Position numbers and translations under genes: made by a program. Of a DNA stretch of 64,000 bases, positions 21,231 to 30,149 are shown in pieces. The notes below the pieces were generated by a model. It ran no database searches. It was not told the origin of the DNA and saw only the letters and a list, made by a program, of their open reading frames with translations. Position 1 is the stretch's first letter; each line of letters starts with the position of its first letter. Origin of the DNA: Hahella chejuensis KCTC 2396 (GTDB lineage Bacteria; Pseudomonadota; Gammaproteobacteria; Pseudomonadales; Oleiphilaceae); NCBI RefSeq assembly GCF_000012985.1, contig NC_007645.1, positions 5,478,581-5,542,580 on the forward strand. The letters run 5' to 3'.

Positions 21231-23030
21231 TCAGAACGCAAAGTTTTCCACTTCCATATCCATCATGCAGCCAGCGCCGTTGAGCGCGGACTGGGCATGA
21301 GACAGGGTACGGGGCAGGATGCGTTTGAAGTAGAAACGCGCAGTTTGCAGTTTGGCTGTGTAGAAACCAGTTTCTGTGGTTCCTTCCGCCAGCTTCTGCT
21401 GCGCCACCAGCGCCATACGCGCCCAGAAATAGGCCAGTACGGCATAGCCGGAGTACATCAGATAGTCAACGGAGGCGGCGCCTACTTCGTCGCGGTTCTT
21501 CATCGCAGCCATACCGATCTTCATAGTGAGGTCTCCCCACTCTTTGTTCAGCTTGGCCAGCGGCTCAACAAACTCGTTCATATCCGCATTTTCCGCCTGC
21601 TCTTTGCAGAATACGTGCACCAGCTTGGTGAAGCGCTTCAGAGATTCACCCTGAGTCATCAAGATTTTACGACCCAGCAGGTCAAGCGCCTGAATGCCAG
21701 TGGTGCCCTCGTACATCAATGCGATACGAGTATCACGAACGATCTGCTCCATACCCCACTCGGAGATAAAGCCATGACCGCCATAAACCTGCATCCCCAA
21801 ATTAGCGGATTCATAACCGATTTCGGTCAGGAACGCTTTAGCGATTGGAGTCAGGAAACCCATCAACTCGTCTGCTTCATTGCGAACTTCTTCAGTAGCG
21901 CCATGGTGAACGAAATCGCCTTGCACTGCTGTGTAATAAATCAGTGCGCGTGAACCTTCAGTAAACGCCTTTTGCGTCAACAACATACGACGTACGTCAG
22001 GGTGTACGATAATGGGGTCGGCAGGACCGTTCGGGTTCTTCACGCCGGACAGAGAACGCATCGCCAAACGATCTTTTGCATAGGTCAAAGCGCCTTGGAA
22101 GGACAGCTCGGATGCACTCAAACCTTGAATGGCAGTTCCCAGACGAGCAAAGTTCATGAAGGTGAACATGCACGCCAAGCCTTTGTTCTCTGGTCCGATC
22201 AGGTAACCTTTGGCGCCATCGAAATTCATGACGCACGTAGAGTTGCCATGAATCCCCATTTTATGTTCGATAGAACCGCAAGTAACACTGTTACGCTCGC
22301 CCAGGCTACCGTCTTCATTAACCAGGAACTTAGGAACGATGAACAGGGAAATGCCCTTGGTGCCTTGCGGTGCGTCTGGCAAACGCGCCAAACAGATATG
22401 GACGATGTTTTCCGCCATGTCGTGTTCGCCAGCGGAAATAAAAATCTTGGTTCCAGTGATGCTGTAGCTGCCATCTGCATTCGGCTCAGCTTTAGAGCGC
22501 AGAATACCCAGATCGGAACCGCAATGCGGTTCAGTCAGACACATAGTGCCAGTCCATTCGCCGCTAACCAGTTTAGGCAGGTACATCGCCTTCTGCTCTT
22601 CAGAGCCATGCAGGATGACGGTGTTAACCGCGCCATGACTCAAACCTGGGTACATACCCCAAGCCCAGTTGGATGAACCAACCATTTCACTCATAACCAG
22701 ACCGAGAGACTCGGGCAGACCTTGGCCGCCGAAATCTTCTGGCGCAGTCATTGAAGGCCAGCCGCCTTCCACGTATTGCTGATAAGCTTCTTTGAAGCCG
22801 GTGGGGGTGGTTACGCCGTCTTCGCTCCAGGTACAACCTTCCTCGTCTCCCACCCGGTTAAGGGGAGACAAGACCTGCTCACAGAACTTTGCTCCTTCCT
22901 GGATTATTGCGTCCACCATGTCTGGGGTCGTCATTTCCGCACTCGGTAATTCCCTGTAATGAGACTGCACATTCAACAGTTCATCCATCACAAACCTGAT
23001 ATCGCGTAAAGGAGCTTTATATTCCGGCAT
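21231..23030 (-). CDS. Acyl-CoA dehydrogenase, long (about 600 residue) type, with PsrA-type operators upstream
   Basis: Paralogue of the previous gene with the same architecture: start MPEYKAPLRDIRFVMDELL, MCLTEPHCGSDLG, ITGTKIFISAGEHD, MNFARLGTAIQGLSASE, VYGGHGFISEWGMEQIVRD, and the helical C-terminal extension ending in ENFAF. The open frame extends to 23066, but ATG 23030 has GAGGT 7 bases upstream and matches the start of the paralogue, giving 599 residues. Two palindromes of PsrA type lie 106-132 bases upstream of the start, so induction by long-chain fatty acids is likely. P. aeruginosa carries a comparable pair (PA0506/PA0508, as I recall) near its bio genes. Confidence 0.92.
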   Translation of the reverse strand: MPEYKAPLRDIRFVMDELLNVQSHYRELPSAEMTTPDMVDAIIQEGAKFCEQVLSPLNRVGDEEGCTWSEDGVTTPTGFKEAYQQYVEGGWPSMTAPEDFGGQGLPESLGLVMSEMVGSSNWAWGMYPGLSHGAVNTVILHGSEEQKAMYLPKLVSGEWTGTMCLTEPHCGSDLGILRSKAEPNADGSYSITGTKIFISAGEHDMAENIVHICLARLPDAPQGTKGISLFIVPKFLVNEDGSLGERNSVTCGSIEHKMGIHGNSTCVMNFDGAKGYLIGPENKGLACMFTFMNFARLGTAIQGLSASELSFQGALTYAKDRLAMRSLSGVKNPNGPADPIIVHPDVRRMLLTQKAFTEGSRALIYYTAVQGDFVHHGATEEVRNEADELMGFLTPIAKAFLTEIGYESANLGMQVYGGHGFISEWGMEQIVRDTRIALMYEGTTGIQALDLLGRKILMTQGESLKRFTKLVHVFCKEQAENADMNEFVEPLAKLNKEWGDLTMKIGMAAMKNRDEVGAASVDYLMYSGYAVLAYFWARMALVAQQKLAEGTTETGFYTAKLQTARFYFKRILPRTLSHAQSALNGAGCMMDMEVENFAF

Positions 23031-23407
23031 AACGTTTACCTCAATCTCTACTCGGCGCAGCAACACGAGGCCGCTACCTTTTTATTCCATGTTCTGGATT
23101 TTTTTCACAGTGAGCCACAATACTCACCGATATATCAAACAAGTGTTTGAAACATACGTTTGCTTACGGTGATTGTCAAGAACGATTAGAGTTAAAGTTC
23201 CAATTTTTAATAGCCGTTCGTCAAAGGGTACGCAACAATACTTATCATGGTTTTTTAATCTTTTAAAAAACAAATACTTATGCGTTACAAAAACCGACTT
23301 GGCACCCAACGCCAGAAGTGATGAATGGGTAAAATTTTGTAAGTGAAGGCCTTTGCCTAAGCGGCGCAAACAAACGCCGGACAAGGTTAAGAATCAGTAA
23401 AGAAGGT
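23031..23407. other. Intergenic region upstream of the acyl-CoA dehydrogenase gene
   Basis: This stretch of about 377 bases has no gene that I trust. Besides the operators at 23136-23162 it is AT-rich between 23190 and 23290 and contains an open frame of 86 codons on the minus strand without homology or ribosome binding site. No clear minus-35/minus-10 pair stands out, and no terminator is seen for the gene ending at 23408. Confidence 0.5.
23136..23162 (-). promoter_or_regulatory. Two overlapping PsrA-type operators
   Basis: CAAACaagtGTTTG at 23136-23149 and GAAACatacGTTTG at 23149-23162 (followed by C) each match the published PsrA motif G/CAAAC-N2-4-GTTTG/C and share one base. Their centres are 13 bases apart. 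PsrA is a TetR-family sensor of long-chain fatty acids in pseudomonads. Confidence 0.7.
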
Positions 23408-24379
23408 TTAGATCACTTCGTCTAATTGAATGCTGGGCTGTAATCCCTGCTCGAAAGCTTGTCCTATACGGATCAAGTCAAGATAGGTGCGAATGGCTTC
23501 GCTTTCACGCTCACTGGAAGAACCGCGACTCTCCTCCTGCTGCCGCTGCTCACGTTCCTGTTGTTGTTCAGCCTGCAACTCCGCGCGCTCATCCGCCTGT
23601 TGCTGTACAAGCTCGGAACGCGCCTGCAAAATGGCCTGAGTCGCACGCGCAGCGACAGAGCGGTCCTGAGTAGAAGGCTCCGCCGGCGCCAACGCCGCTC
23701 TTCGAACCTGCTCCATTTTCCTTATAGTGGCCTCAGGGTTCCCAGGCACTAACGACACATCAATCGGCACTTCACCGCCAACAGCGTAGGAGCGTCCATC
23801 CGGCCCACGGGAATAGGAATATTGGGGAGCGCCCGCATAGAGACCGCCAACAGACACGTGCGCCTGCTCATGCTGCCGCACTTCAAGATCCCGTCGCGCC
23901 AATTGGGAGATTGCTGCTAAATCACTTTCACTCAGCCCACCACCAGAGTCGTCAGGGGCCGAGCGCCTGGGCTGCTCAGCCTGGCTCGACGCTGCAGGCG
24001 CTCCATCTTCACCGCCTCTTTCCTGGATAGCTCCAGACCCCCCTTCAACCGCTTCTCCACCATCACCATTATTTGGCGATACAGGCGCGGTCTGTACAGC
24101 AGGTGCTTCTTGACCAGTAACCACCACCGCCCCATCCTCCTCCGTAGTTGTGGGCTGGACTACCTGAGGCGTCACGCTTGAGGTTTGCGCAAAGCGATTG
24201 TAGATAACAGTAGGAAAAGAGTTGGAGGAGGAAGAAGAAGCGCTGGGCTCCAATGGTTGCACCGGCGGCAGGGTGGATTCCAGGTCAGAAATAGAGACAG
24301 CCGAGCTGCTCACCTTCGTGGGAGGCGAGTATGGGGTAACAGAACTGATGGCGGGTTGTCCCGCTCCGGCTATCTGCAC
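23408..24379 (-). CDS. SprA-related putative metalloprotease
   Basis: A 323-residue protein of the SprA-related (putative zinc metalloprotease) family. Residues 1-150 are low-complexity, rich in Ser, Pro, Gly, Gln and Glu. The conserved core at about 150-240 has the zinc motif HEQAH at 170-174 inside [18 protein letters not shown], followed by [21 protein letters not shown] with a possible third ligand E203. Residues 240-300 form a Gln/Glu/Arg-rich helix. There is no signal peptide. It starts at GTG 24379 with GGGAG seven bases upstream and lies 47 bases after the mini rod gene, probably in one transcript. Substrate unknown. Confidence 0.8.
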   Translation of the reverse strand: MQIAGAGQPAISSVTPYSPPTKVSSSAVSISDLESTLPPVQPLEPSASSSSSNSFPTVIYNRFAQTSSVTPQVVQPTTTEEDGAVVVTGQEAPAVQTAPVSPNNGDGGEAVEGGSGAIQERGGEDGAPAASSQAEQPRRSAPDDSGGGLSESDLAAISQLARRDLEVRQHEQAHVSVGGLYAGAPQYSYSRGPDGRSYAVGGEVPIDVSLVPGNPEATIRKMEQVRRAALAPAEPSTQDRSVAARATQAILQARSELVQQQADERAELQAEQQQEREQRQQEESRGSSSERESEAIRTYLDLIRIGQAFEQGLQPSIQLDEVI

Positions 24380-24426
24380 CTTATGCTCCCGTTAACCTCG
24401 CTAAACCCTGTTGCGGCCGCAACTAT

Positions 24427-24675
24427 TCAGGCTTTGATATCCAGCAGCGTTCCCAGGGTTTCGTCGGCGGTTTTAATGACTTTCGCCGAAGCTTTAACGC
24501 CATTCTCGTACAACTTAAGGTCCACAATGGACTCCACAGCATCGTCTACTGTGCGCAGTTCACCGGACTCTTCGACGGGTTGTCCTACTTTGGCGATTTC
24601 AGTCGCCGCTTTTTCCATCCCTTGGAGATTTTGCTTTACACCCTGCACTCCGCTTTGCAAAACGCTTGAAATCAT
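24427..24675 (-). CDS. Miniature flagellar rod/hook-like protein
   Basis: This 82-residue protein looks like the two ends of FlgE/F/G-type axial proteins joined without the central domain. The start MISSVLQSGVQGVKQNLQ and ATEIAKVG recalls the N-terminal rod motif (S-x-L-x-G-x-x-A ... NIAN). The end, VDLKLYENGVKASAKVIKTADE then LGTLLDIKA, follows the C-terminal rod motif (V-x-x-Q-R-x-Y-x-x-N-x-K-x-I-x-T-x-D-x-x-L-x-T-L). Such proteins occur in pseudomonads, but I know no experimental role. It is upstream of, and likely cotranscribed with, the SprA-type gene. Confidence 0.7.
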   Translation of the reverse strand: MISSVLQSGVQGVKQNLQGMEKAATEIAKVGQPVEESGELRTVDDAVESIVDLKLYENGVKASAKVIKTADETLGTLLDIKA

Positions 24676-24712
24676 CGCATTACCACTCGGCGATCAGACT
24701 AACTCAACTTTG

Positions 24713-24742
24713 ATTGTACCCACCAATTCGTTTAATTTTCAA
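24713..24742 (-). promoter_or_regulatory. Putative sigma-70 promoter of the mini rod / protease pair
   Basis: On the minus strand TTGAAA (24742-24737) and TACAAT (24718-24713) are separated by 18 bases and end 38 bases before the start codon at 24675. Confidence 0.5.
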
Positions 24743-24796
24743 CCAGCGGTAAAGTTTCTTCACAATCTTGCAACCCAAACGCGATTCCTGTCGGGT

Positions 24797-25486
24797 CTAT
24801 ACTTCAAACAATGGAGCCAGCCGCAAGGCGGTCTGAACACTGGGACTGTCCGGCGCCTCAGCTCTGGGAACGACGCCCAGGCAGGGTGCGGATATTCTTG
24901 CGCTCAGCGTCTCGAGATTATCCGACAATTGGGGCATGGTTTCCTCCGAGACCTGATTCGCCACCCATCCCGCCAGCTTCAAACGGCGACCACGCAGCGC
25001 TTCTACTGTCAGCAAGGCGTGATTGATACAGCCCAAACGCATGCCCACCACGAGAATGACAGGAATATCCAACATCGCGGCGAGGTCACTTAAATATTCC
25101 CGCGGATTCAACGGCGTCAACCAGCCGCCAGCGCCCTCCACCAAAGAAAAGTCATGCGGCGTCATCAAGGCGCCTCGACACAATCCGACCAAGCGAGGAG
25201 CTGATAATGTTCGCCCCGCCTGCTGCGCAGCAATATGGGGCGCAATCGCAGGCTCTAGAGCAACCGGATTTACTTGAGCGTAAGGAAGCTTCACCGTGGC
25301 GTACTGCTGTAATGCTAATGCGTCTTCATTTCGAAGCCCTTCAGGCGTCTGCTCGCACCCGGACGCCACCGGCTTCAATCCTAGCGTACGCTTCCCCATC
25401 GCCGCCGCCGCGTGCAGTAACGCAGCGGAGACAAAAGTCTTACCAACTTCAGTATCTGTCCCGGTTACAAAAAACGTTTTAGCCAT
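24797..25486 (-). CDS. bioD: Dethiobiotin synthetase BioD
   Basis: BioD closes the ureido ring of dethiobiotin from 7,8-diaminopelargonate, CO2 and ATP. The P-loop GTDTEVGKT is at residues 9-17; LKPVASGCE, VEGAGGWLTPL and the C-terminal VPRAE segment fit the family. At 229 residues the length is normal. It is the last gene of bioBFHCD, 3 bases after bioC. bioA is not in the window. Confidence 0.95.
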   Translation of the reverse strand: MAKTFFVTGTDTEVGKTFVSAALLHAAAAMGKRTLGLKPVASGCEQTPEGLRNEDALALQQYATVKLPYAQVNPVALEPAIAPHIAAQQAGRTLSAPRLVGLCRGALMTPHDFSLVEGAGGWLTPLNPREYLSDLAAMLDIPVILVVGMRLGCINHALLTVEALRGRRLKLAGWVANQVSEETMPQLSDNLETLSARISAPCLGVVPRAEAPDSPSVQTALRLAPLFEV

Positions 25487-25489
25487 GAA

Positions 25490-26329
25490 TTAGATCCTGC
25501 TGTATACACAGACGCCAACATGATATGTAGCGGGCACACCCTGCTCCTGTCTGCATTTTTCATAATTCTCGATAACACGACGGAGTCGGCGCTTACCAGT
25601 CAGTCCTTGCGGGCGCTCAGATTGAATATTATGGGCGCCGATGCCTTTAAGTTCTTTCATTACATCAAGCGCTGAGTCATGAAAGCGTACGTACAAAGAC
25701 TCTCTGCATTCCCCTCGCAATCCACAGGAAACCGCAGCTTCGGCAACCTGTTCAGCACTCAGAAAGCGATTGACGTGGCGGCCCCCATCCACTCCATGCC
25801 ATGCCTGCTCCAGTTCAAACAGTGTTTGCGTCAGTAATGTGGAGCAAATCAGTCGGCCTCCAGGCCGTAACACCCTGCTCGCCTCGGCAAACCAGGCACG
25901 AGGATCATCCAGCCACTGCATCGCCATATTGCTGAACACAAGATCCTGACTCGCATTGGCCACAGGCAGGGACTCCATATCGGCGACAGCCCAGATCTCC
26001 GCCACGTTATCGTGATGCGCAAGGGCGTACTCAATCATCCCAGGCGACAGGTCATAGGCGCATAATCTCGCTTCAGGAAAGCTGTTTTTCAGGCGATGAG
26101 TCAACCACCCCGTACCACACCCCACATCGATAATATCTTGCGGACAGCCTTCCCGACTGAGCGACACCAGGCTCTCACCCACTTCTTTTTGCATGCCGGC
26201 CAGAAGGTCATAAGTCGCAGCCGCGGCGCTAAATGATTCCGCCACTTTGGATTTATCCACGGCGCCACGCTCCAAATCTGAAAGAGGGGAAGTCGATACA
26301 AAGGATTTAATAGTTACTGCATGATTCAT
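25490..26329 (-). CDS. bioC: Malonyl-ACP O-methyltransferase BioC
   Basis: BioC methylates malonyl-ACP to disguise it as a fatty-acid primer and so begins pimelate synthesis. The SAM-binding motif is IDVGCGTGWLTHRL at about residues 66-79, followed by CAYDLSPGMIEYA and DLVFSNMAMQWLDDP, a BioC signature. The open frame gives 279 residues; the conserved part starts at VDKSKVAESFSAAAATYD (about residue 24), so the true start may be slightly downstream. It lies between bioH and bioD. Confidence 0.93.
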   Translation of the reverse strand: MNHAVTIKSFVSTSPLSDLERGAVDKSKVAESFSAAAATYDLLAGMQKEVGESLVSLSREGCPQDIIDVGCGTGWLTHRLKNSFPEARLCAYDLSPGMIEYALAHHDNVAEIWAVADMESLPVANASQDLVFSNMAMQWLDDPRAWFAEASRVLRPGGRLICSTLLTQTLFELEQAWHGVDGGRHVNRFLSAEQVAEAAVSCGLRGECRESLYVRFHDSALDVMKELKGIGAHNIQSERPQGLTGKRRLRRVIENYEKCRQEQGVPATYHVGVCVYSRI

Positions 26330-26347
26330 CGAGTTAATCCACGCGTT

Positions 26348-27055
26348 TCATCCTGACTGCAAGCTTTCCGCGATGAAACGGCTTGCTTCCGCATCAGGGA
26401 AATGGCTCATACCACCCACTATTTCCACTTGGTGGCAGGGATAGTTTTGTTGCAGGCATTGCGCTAGAGCGACCGGCGCAATGGCATCCGCTTCCCCTAG
26501 AAAGTGGGTGACCGGGACATCAAGGTATGCCAATTCATCACGTAAATCCCAGCTCCGCAACCACTCTAACGAAGCGCTTAACTGCTGCTCTGACCAGGAC
26601 TCGATTGCAGAAGCGAAGTTTAAAGTCTGCCGAGCTTGCGCTCGCGCCGCCGCTGCGCCCTGTGTCTGCAACAGATTGAAACGCCTCAGCAATCGCACGC
26701 GATCAGAGTTCAAGTCGTCGGCAAAGCCGTCGAGCAATTCCAAACCAACCCCTGGCCACCCACTATCCCCGGCGAAAAATGGATTACACGCCACCAGCGC
26801 CAGGCGAGCTACTTTCAGGTTTTCCGCAGCTAACCTACGAATCGCCAAAGAACCGCCTAACGACCATCCCACGATCAGGGTTCGTTCATTCCACTGGGCG
26901 GATAGCCGTCGAGTAAGCGCGGCATAGGAATCACTCAGCGTCCAAGTCGTAACGACTGAAATTCCGCCTAATGCCTGCGCTAAAGGTTCGAGCGCCGCCT
27001 GTGGTTGCGCCCAGCCGCCAATCAGATGAACCGAATCAATGCGTCCGTCAGGCAT
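26348..27055 (-). CDS. bioH: Pimeloyl-ACP methyl ester carboxylesterase BioH
   Basis: BioH is an alpha/beta hydrolase that removes the methyl group from pimeloyl-ACP methyl ester. The nucleophile motif GWSLGGS is at about residues 64-70; an aspartate in LGEADAIAP and the histidine in [14 protein letters not shown] complete the triad. The open frame begins at 27085, but ATG 27055 has GGAG six bases upstream and overlaps the end of bioF by 8 bases only, giving 235 residues. It is probably translationally coupled to bioF. Confidence 0.92.
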   Translation of the reverse strand: MPDGRIDSVHLIGGWAQPQAALEPLAQALGGISVVTTWTLSDSYAALTRRLSAQWNERTLIVGWSLGGSLAIRRLAAENLKVARLALVACNPFFAGDSGWPGVGLELLDGFADDLNSDRVRLLRRFNLLQTQGAAAARAQARQTLNFASAIESWSEQQLSASLEWLRSWDLRDELAYLDVPVTHFLGEADAIAPVALAQCLQQNYPCHQVEIVGGMSHFPDAEASRFIAESLQSG

Positions 27056-28238
27056 TCGCCACTCCAGCGATATTGGTGGCGCCACGGTATTTATGGAGAA
27101 CTTCCAATAATTGGTTCAGGTCATCATCCGTATGAGCGGCGCTAAACGTGACGCGCAGGCGTGAGGTGTTTGCCGGAACAGTTGGGGGACGAATCGCTGT
27201 TATCAAAATGCCTTCTTTACGTAACGCCTGGCTCAGTTCCATTGCCGCCGCTGCGTCACCTATAAAAACAGGTTGTATTGGAGTGGAAGAGGCCGCCAAC
27301 TGATAGCCCATTCCTATTGCCTCTTTACGGAAGCGCGTCACCAATTCATTCAATCGTTCACGGCGCCAAGTCTCCTCCCGGCTTATCCGCAGACTGACGC
27401 GCGCCGCCGCAGCGATAGCCGGAGGCATGGAAGTGGTGTAAATATAAGTCCGGGCGAATTGCACCAGCGTTTCTATCAATTCGCCAGAACCAGCAACGAA
27501 GGCCCCTGCCGCGCCATAGGACTTTCCGAGCGTTCCCATCAGTACTGGAACCTGAACCTGGTTCATCTGAAAATGCGCAGCACATCCTCCCCCCTCGGTT
27601 CCCAACACGCCGAAGCCATGAGCATCATCCACCATCAGCATGGCGTCTTTGCTGTGACATACCTGCGCTATCGCATCTAAGGGAGCTATGTCGCCATCCA
27701 TACTAAATACGCCGTCCGTAATGACCAAAGCCCGACTATCGCCCACCTCATCCAGACGCAACGCCAAATGCTCGGCGTCCGCATGGCGATAGCGCAGCAG
27801 TCTCGCCCCGGATAACATTCCCGCATCCAACAGCGAGGCATGGTTCAGTTTGTCCTCAATGACATAATCGCCCCTACCCAATAGGGCAGACGCCACGCCG
27901 AGGTTAGCCATATACCCGGTTGAAAAAAGCAAGGCGCGGTCGCGCCCGGTGAATTCGGCCAGATCCAGTTCCAGCTCATGATGGGCGCGGTGGTGTCCAA
28001 TAACGAGATGGGATGCCCCGCCGCCAAGACCAAACTCGCTTAAAGCCTGCTGTGCGGCGGCGATGAGCCGCGGGTCGTTGGCCAACCCCAGATAATCATT
28101 ACTGCAGAAAGCGAGATACTCTCGCCCCTCTATCATGACCCGAGGCGCTTGAGGGCTATCTATCGTCAGGCGACTGCGATAAAGATCCTGCTGTTTCCGC
28201 GCAGTCAGCGTCTGCGCCAAATGCCCCCATTTCGACAT
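27048..28238 (-). CDS. bioF: 8-amino-7-oxononanoate synthase BioF
   Basis: BioF joins pimeloyl-ACP or -CoA and alanine in a PLP-dependent decarboxylating condensation. Family landmarks are [62 protein letters not shown], the PLP lysine in [13 protein letters not shown], and QPVFIGD. The 396-residue length is slightly above E. coli because of a short C-terminal tail. It starts 5 bases after bioB. Confidence 0.96.
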   Translation of the reverse strand: MSKWGHLAQTLTARKQQDLYRSRLTIDSPQAPRVMIEGREYLAFCSNDYLGLANDPRLIAAAQQALSEFGLGGGASHLVIGHHRAHHELELDLAEFTGRDRALLFSTGYMANLGVASALLGRGDYVIEDKLNHASLLDAGMLSGARLLRYRHADAEHLALRLDEVGDSRALVITDGVFSMDGDIAPLDAIAQVCHSKDAMLMVDDAHGFGVLGTEGGGCAAHFQMNQVQVPVLMGTLGKSYGAAGAFVAGSGELIETLVQFARTYIYTTSMPPAIAAAARVSLRISREETWRRERLNELVTRFRKEAIGMGYQLAASSTPIQPVFIGDAAAAMELSQALRKEGILITAIRPPTVPANTSRLRVTFSAAHTDDDLNQLLEVLHKYRGATNIAGVANA

Positions 28239-28243
28239 GACGT

Positions 28244-29308
28244 TTACGCAGTTTTTGTCGCGTCGTAGAACATGCTTTCCATGCGCTGTTGCTGGTCATG
28301 CGCCTGAATGACGTCATGCAGGTACGCTTCCTGCTGGTCCTCTGAATGCGCTTGCTCGCGCTGCTCTGGACGAATACCCAGTTTCTTGAACAACATCATA
28401 TCTTTATCTGCTTCCGGGTTGGGCGTGGTCAGCAGTTTTTCACCATAAAAAATAGAGTTGGCGCCCGCCAGGAAGCACATCGCCTGCATCTGTTCGTTCA
28501 TATCCTCACGTCCTGCGGACAAGCGCACATGAGACCTGGGCATCAGGATGCGAGCTACAGCGATGGTGCGGATGAAATCAAACGGATCTATGTCTTCCTG
28601 CACTTCCAGTGGCGTACCCTTAACTTTGACTAGCATATTGATCGGTACGCTTTCAGGATGGCTGGGCAGGTTCGCCAGTTGAGCAAGCAAAGCAGCGCGG
28701 TCGCGGGCGCTTTCACCCATGCCCATAATGCCGCCGCAGCAGACTTTCATGCCCGCGTCTCTAACATTTTGCAGCGTTTCCAGACGATCGGAGTAAGTCC
28801 GCGTGGTGATAATTTCACCATAGTAATTCTCGGAAGTATCCAGGTTATGGTTGTAATAATCCAAACCTGCGCCAGCAAGCTCCGACGCCTGATCAGCCGT
28901 CAGCATGCCCAGGGTCATGCAGGTTTCCATGCCGAGAGACTTCACCTGTTTGACCATCTCAAGGACATAAGGCATATCCTTGGCGCGGGGATTTCTCCAG
29001 GCCGCTCCCATACAAAAACGGCTGGCGCCTTTCTCTTTGGCGGCCTTGGCCTCGTTCACCACTTTTTCCACTTCCAGCAGCTTCTCTTTCTCAAGACCAG
29101 TATTGTAGTGGCCGCTCTGTGGACAGTATTTACAGTCTTCAGGGCAGGCGCCGGTCTTAATAGAAAGCAGAGTACTGACCTGCACTTCATTCGGATCGAA
29201 GTTCCGCCTATGCGTGACTTGCGCCTGGAATAGTAAGTCATTGAAAGGTAGCGCGAAGAGAGCTTCAACCTCTTCCAGAGACCAGTCATGGCGGATGGGT
29301 GATTGCAT
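28244..29308 (-). CDS. bioB: Biotin synthase BioB
   Basis: BioB inserts sulfur into dethiobiotin by radical-SAM chemistry. The cluster cysteines are C55, C59 and C62 (CPEDCKYC), followed by [16 protein letters not shown]; downstream [24 protein letters not shown] and [16 protein letters not shown] with the [2Fe-2S] arginine are all present. The 354-residue length is normal. It is the first gene of the operon and is divergent from comF across about 100 bases; I could not find a BirA-type operator there by eye. Confidence 0.97.
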   Translation of the reverse strand: MQSPIRHDWSLEEVEALFALPFNDLLFQAQVTHRRNFDPNEVQVSTLLSIKTGACPEDCKYCPQSGHYNTGLEKEKLLEVEKVVNEAKAAKEKGASRFCMGAAWRNPRAKDMPYVLEMVKQVKSLGMETCMTLGMLTADQASELAGAGLDYYNHNLDTSENYYGEIITTRTYSDRLETLQNVRDAGMKVCCGGIMGMGESARDRAALLAQLANLPSHPESVPINMLVKVKGTPLEVQEDIDPFDFIRTIAVARILMPRSHVRLSAGREDMNEQMQAMCFLAGANSIFYGEKLLTTPNPEADKDMMLFKKLGIRPEQREQAHSEDQQEAYLHDVIQAHDQQQRMESMFYDATKTA

Positions 29309-29410
29309 GGTGCTGTCATATCAAACTCTTGCTGTTATACAAAACTAGCCGGGGCCTGAGATATAATCCGCCTCGACACAGGAAAGTGGACCCAAATACG
29401 AGAGAAATTC

Positions 29411-30145
29411 ATGGAAGACATAATAAGCCGGACCAAAAAGCTGTCAACCTTTCTCAGAGAAAAGGTTAACAGCTTACAACTAAAGCATTGCCTGCTTTGC
29501 CTCGAATCAGGTGGTAGCGCCCATATTTGCACCGCCTGCTCCACAGACTTAACGCCTCCCAAACATCCCTGCTCCCGCTGCGGCGTCAGCCGGATAGCCT
29601 CCGACGCAGTTCCCTGCGGTCGCTGTCTTCGACAACCCCCACACTTTGACGCCAGCACCAGCGCCTTTGACTATATCTTTCCAATGAATCACATCATCGG
29701 ACAGCTGAAGTATGGAGACAAACGATATTGGGCCAGGGCGTTAGCGCAGGCGGCCCTCCCTGCGTTTCAACAGGCCTACGCACACATTTCCGCCCCCATT
29801 CTGATACCGGTTCCAATGCACAAGAGCAAGCAACGTAAACGCGGATTCAACCAGGCGGAACTGCTGGCTCGAAGCCTCGCTCGCTACGCCAATGCAAAGT
29901 ACAGCAACAAACTGTGTCGCAGGATAAAGGCGTCTCCTCCTCAAACCGGACTAAATCGAAAAAGCAGACGCAGTAATGTGAAGAATGGATTTGAGGCCTC
30001 ATCCAAACTCCCTCAGCAGCCGCTGATTATTATTGACGACGTCGTCACCACCGGCAGCACAGTAGATGAGCTTGCGCGCACGCTGAAACAGGCGGGCGCG
30101 CTTGAGGTTTATGTTTTTAGCATTGCGAGACGCTCCATGGACTGA
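29411..30145 (+). CDS. comF: ComF family phosphoribosyltransferase-like protein
   Basis: A ComF/GntX-type protein (244 residues) linked to DNA uptake and DNA use as nutrient. The N-terminus has a zinc-finger part with paired cysteines (HCLLCLESG, HICTACS, CSRCGVSR, CGRCL), and the C-terminus the PRPP-binding loop IIIDDVVTTGSTVDEL at about 208-223, with KRGFNQAELLARSLA in the middle. TATAAT at 29363-29368 may be its minus-10. It is divergent from bioB, an arrangement also seen in pseudomonads. Confidence 0.92.
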   Translation: MEDIISRTKKLSTFLREKVNSLQLKHCLLCLESGGSAHICTACSTDLTPPKHPCSRCGVSRIASDAVPCGRCLRQPPHFDASTSAFDYIFPMNHIIGQLKYGDKRYWARALAQAALPAFQQAYAHISAPILIPVPMHKSKQRKRGFNQAELLARSLARYANAKYSNKLCRRIKASPPQTGLNRKSRRSNVKNGFEASSKLPQQPLIIIDDVVTTGSTVDELARTLKQAGALEVYVFSIARRSMD

Positions 30146-30149
30146 TCGT

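Noticed and set aside
23124-23384. 86-codon open frame in the intergenic region before the acyl-CoA dehydrogenase gene
   Set aside because: No homology, no ribosome binding site, and it would overlap the operator palindromes.
24675-24710. Sigma-28-like flagellar promoter (CAAA ... GCCGAG) before the mini rod gene
   Set aside because: The two elements are 17 bases apart instead of 15, the minus-10 is GCCGAGTG rather than GCCGATAA, and it would lie almost on the start codon. A sigma-70 pair at 24713-24742 fits better.
29309-29410. Possible BirA-type biotin operator between bioB and comF
   Set aside because: I searched by eye for a TTGTAAACC/GGTTTACAA-type dyad and found none.
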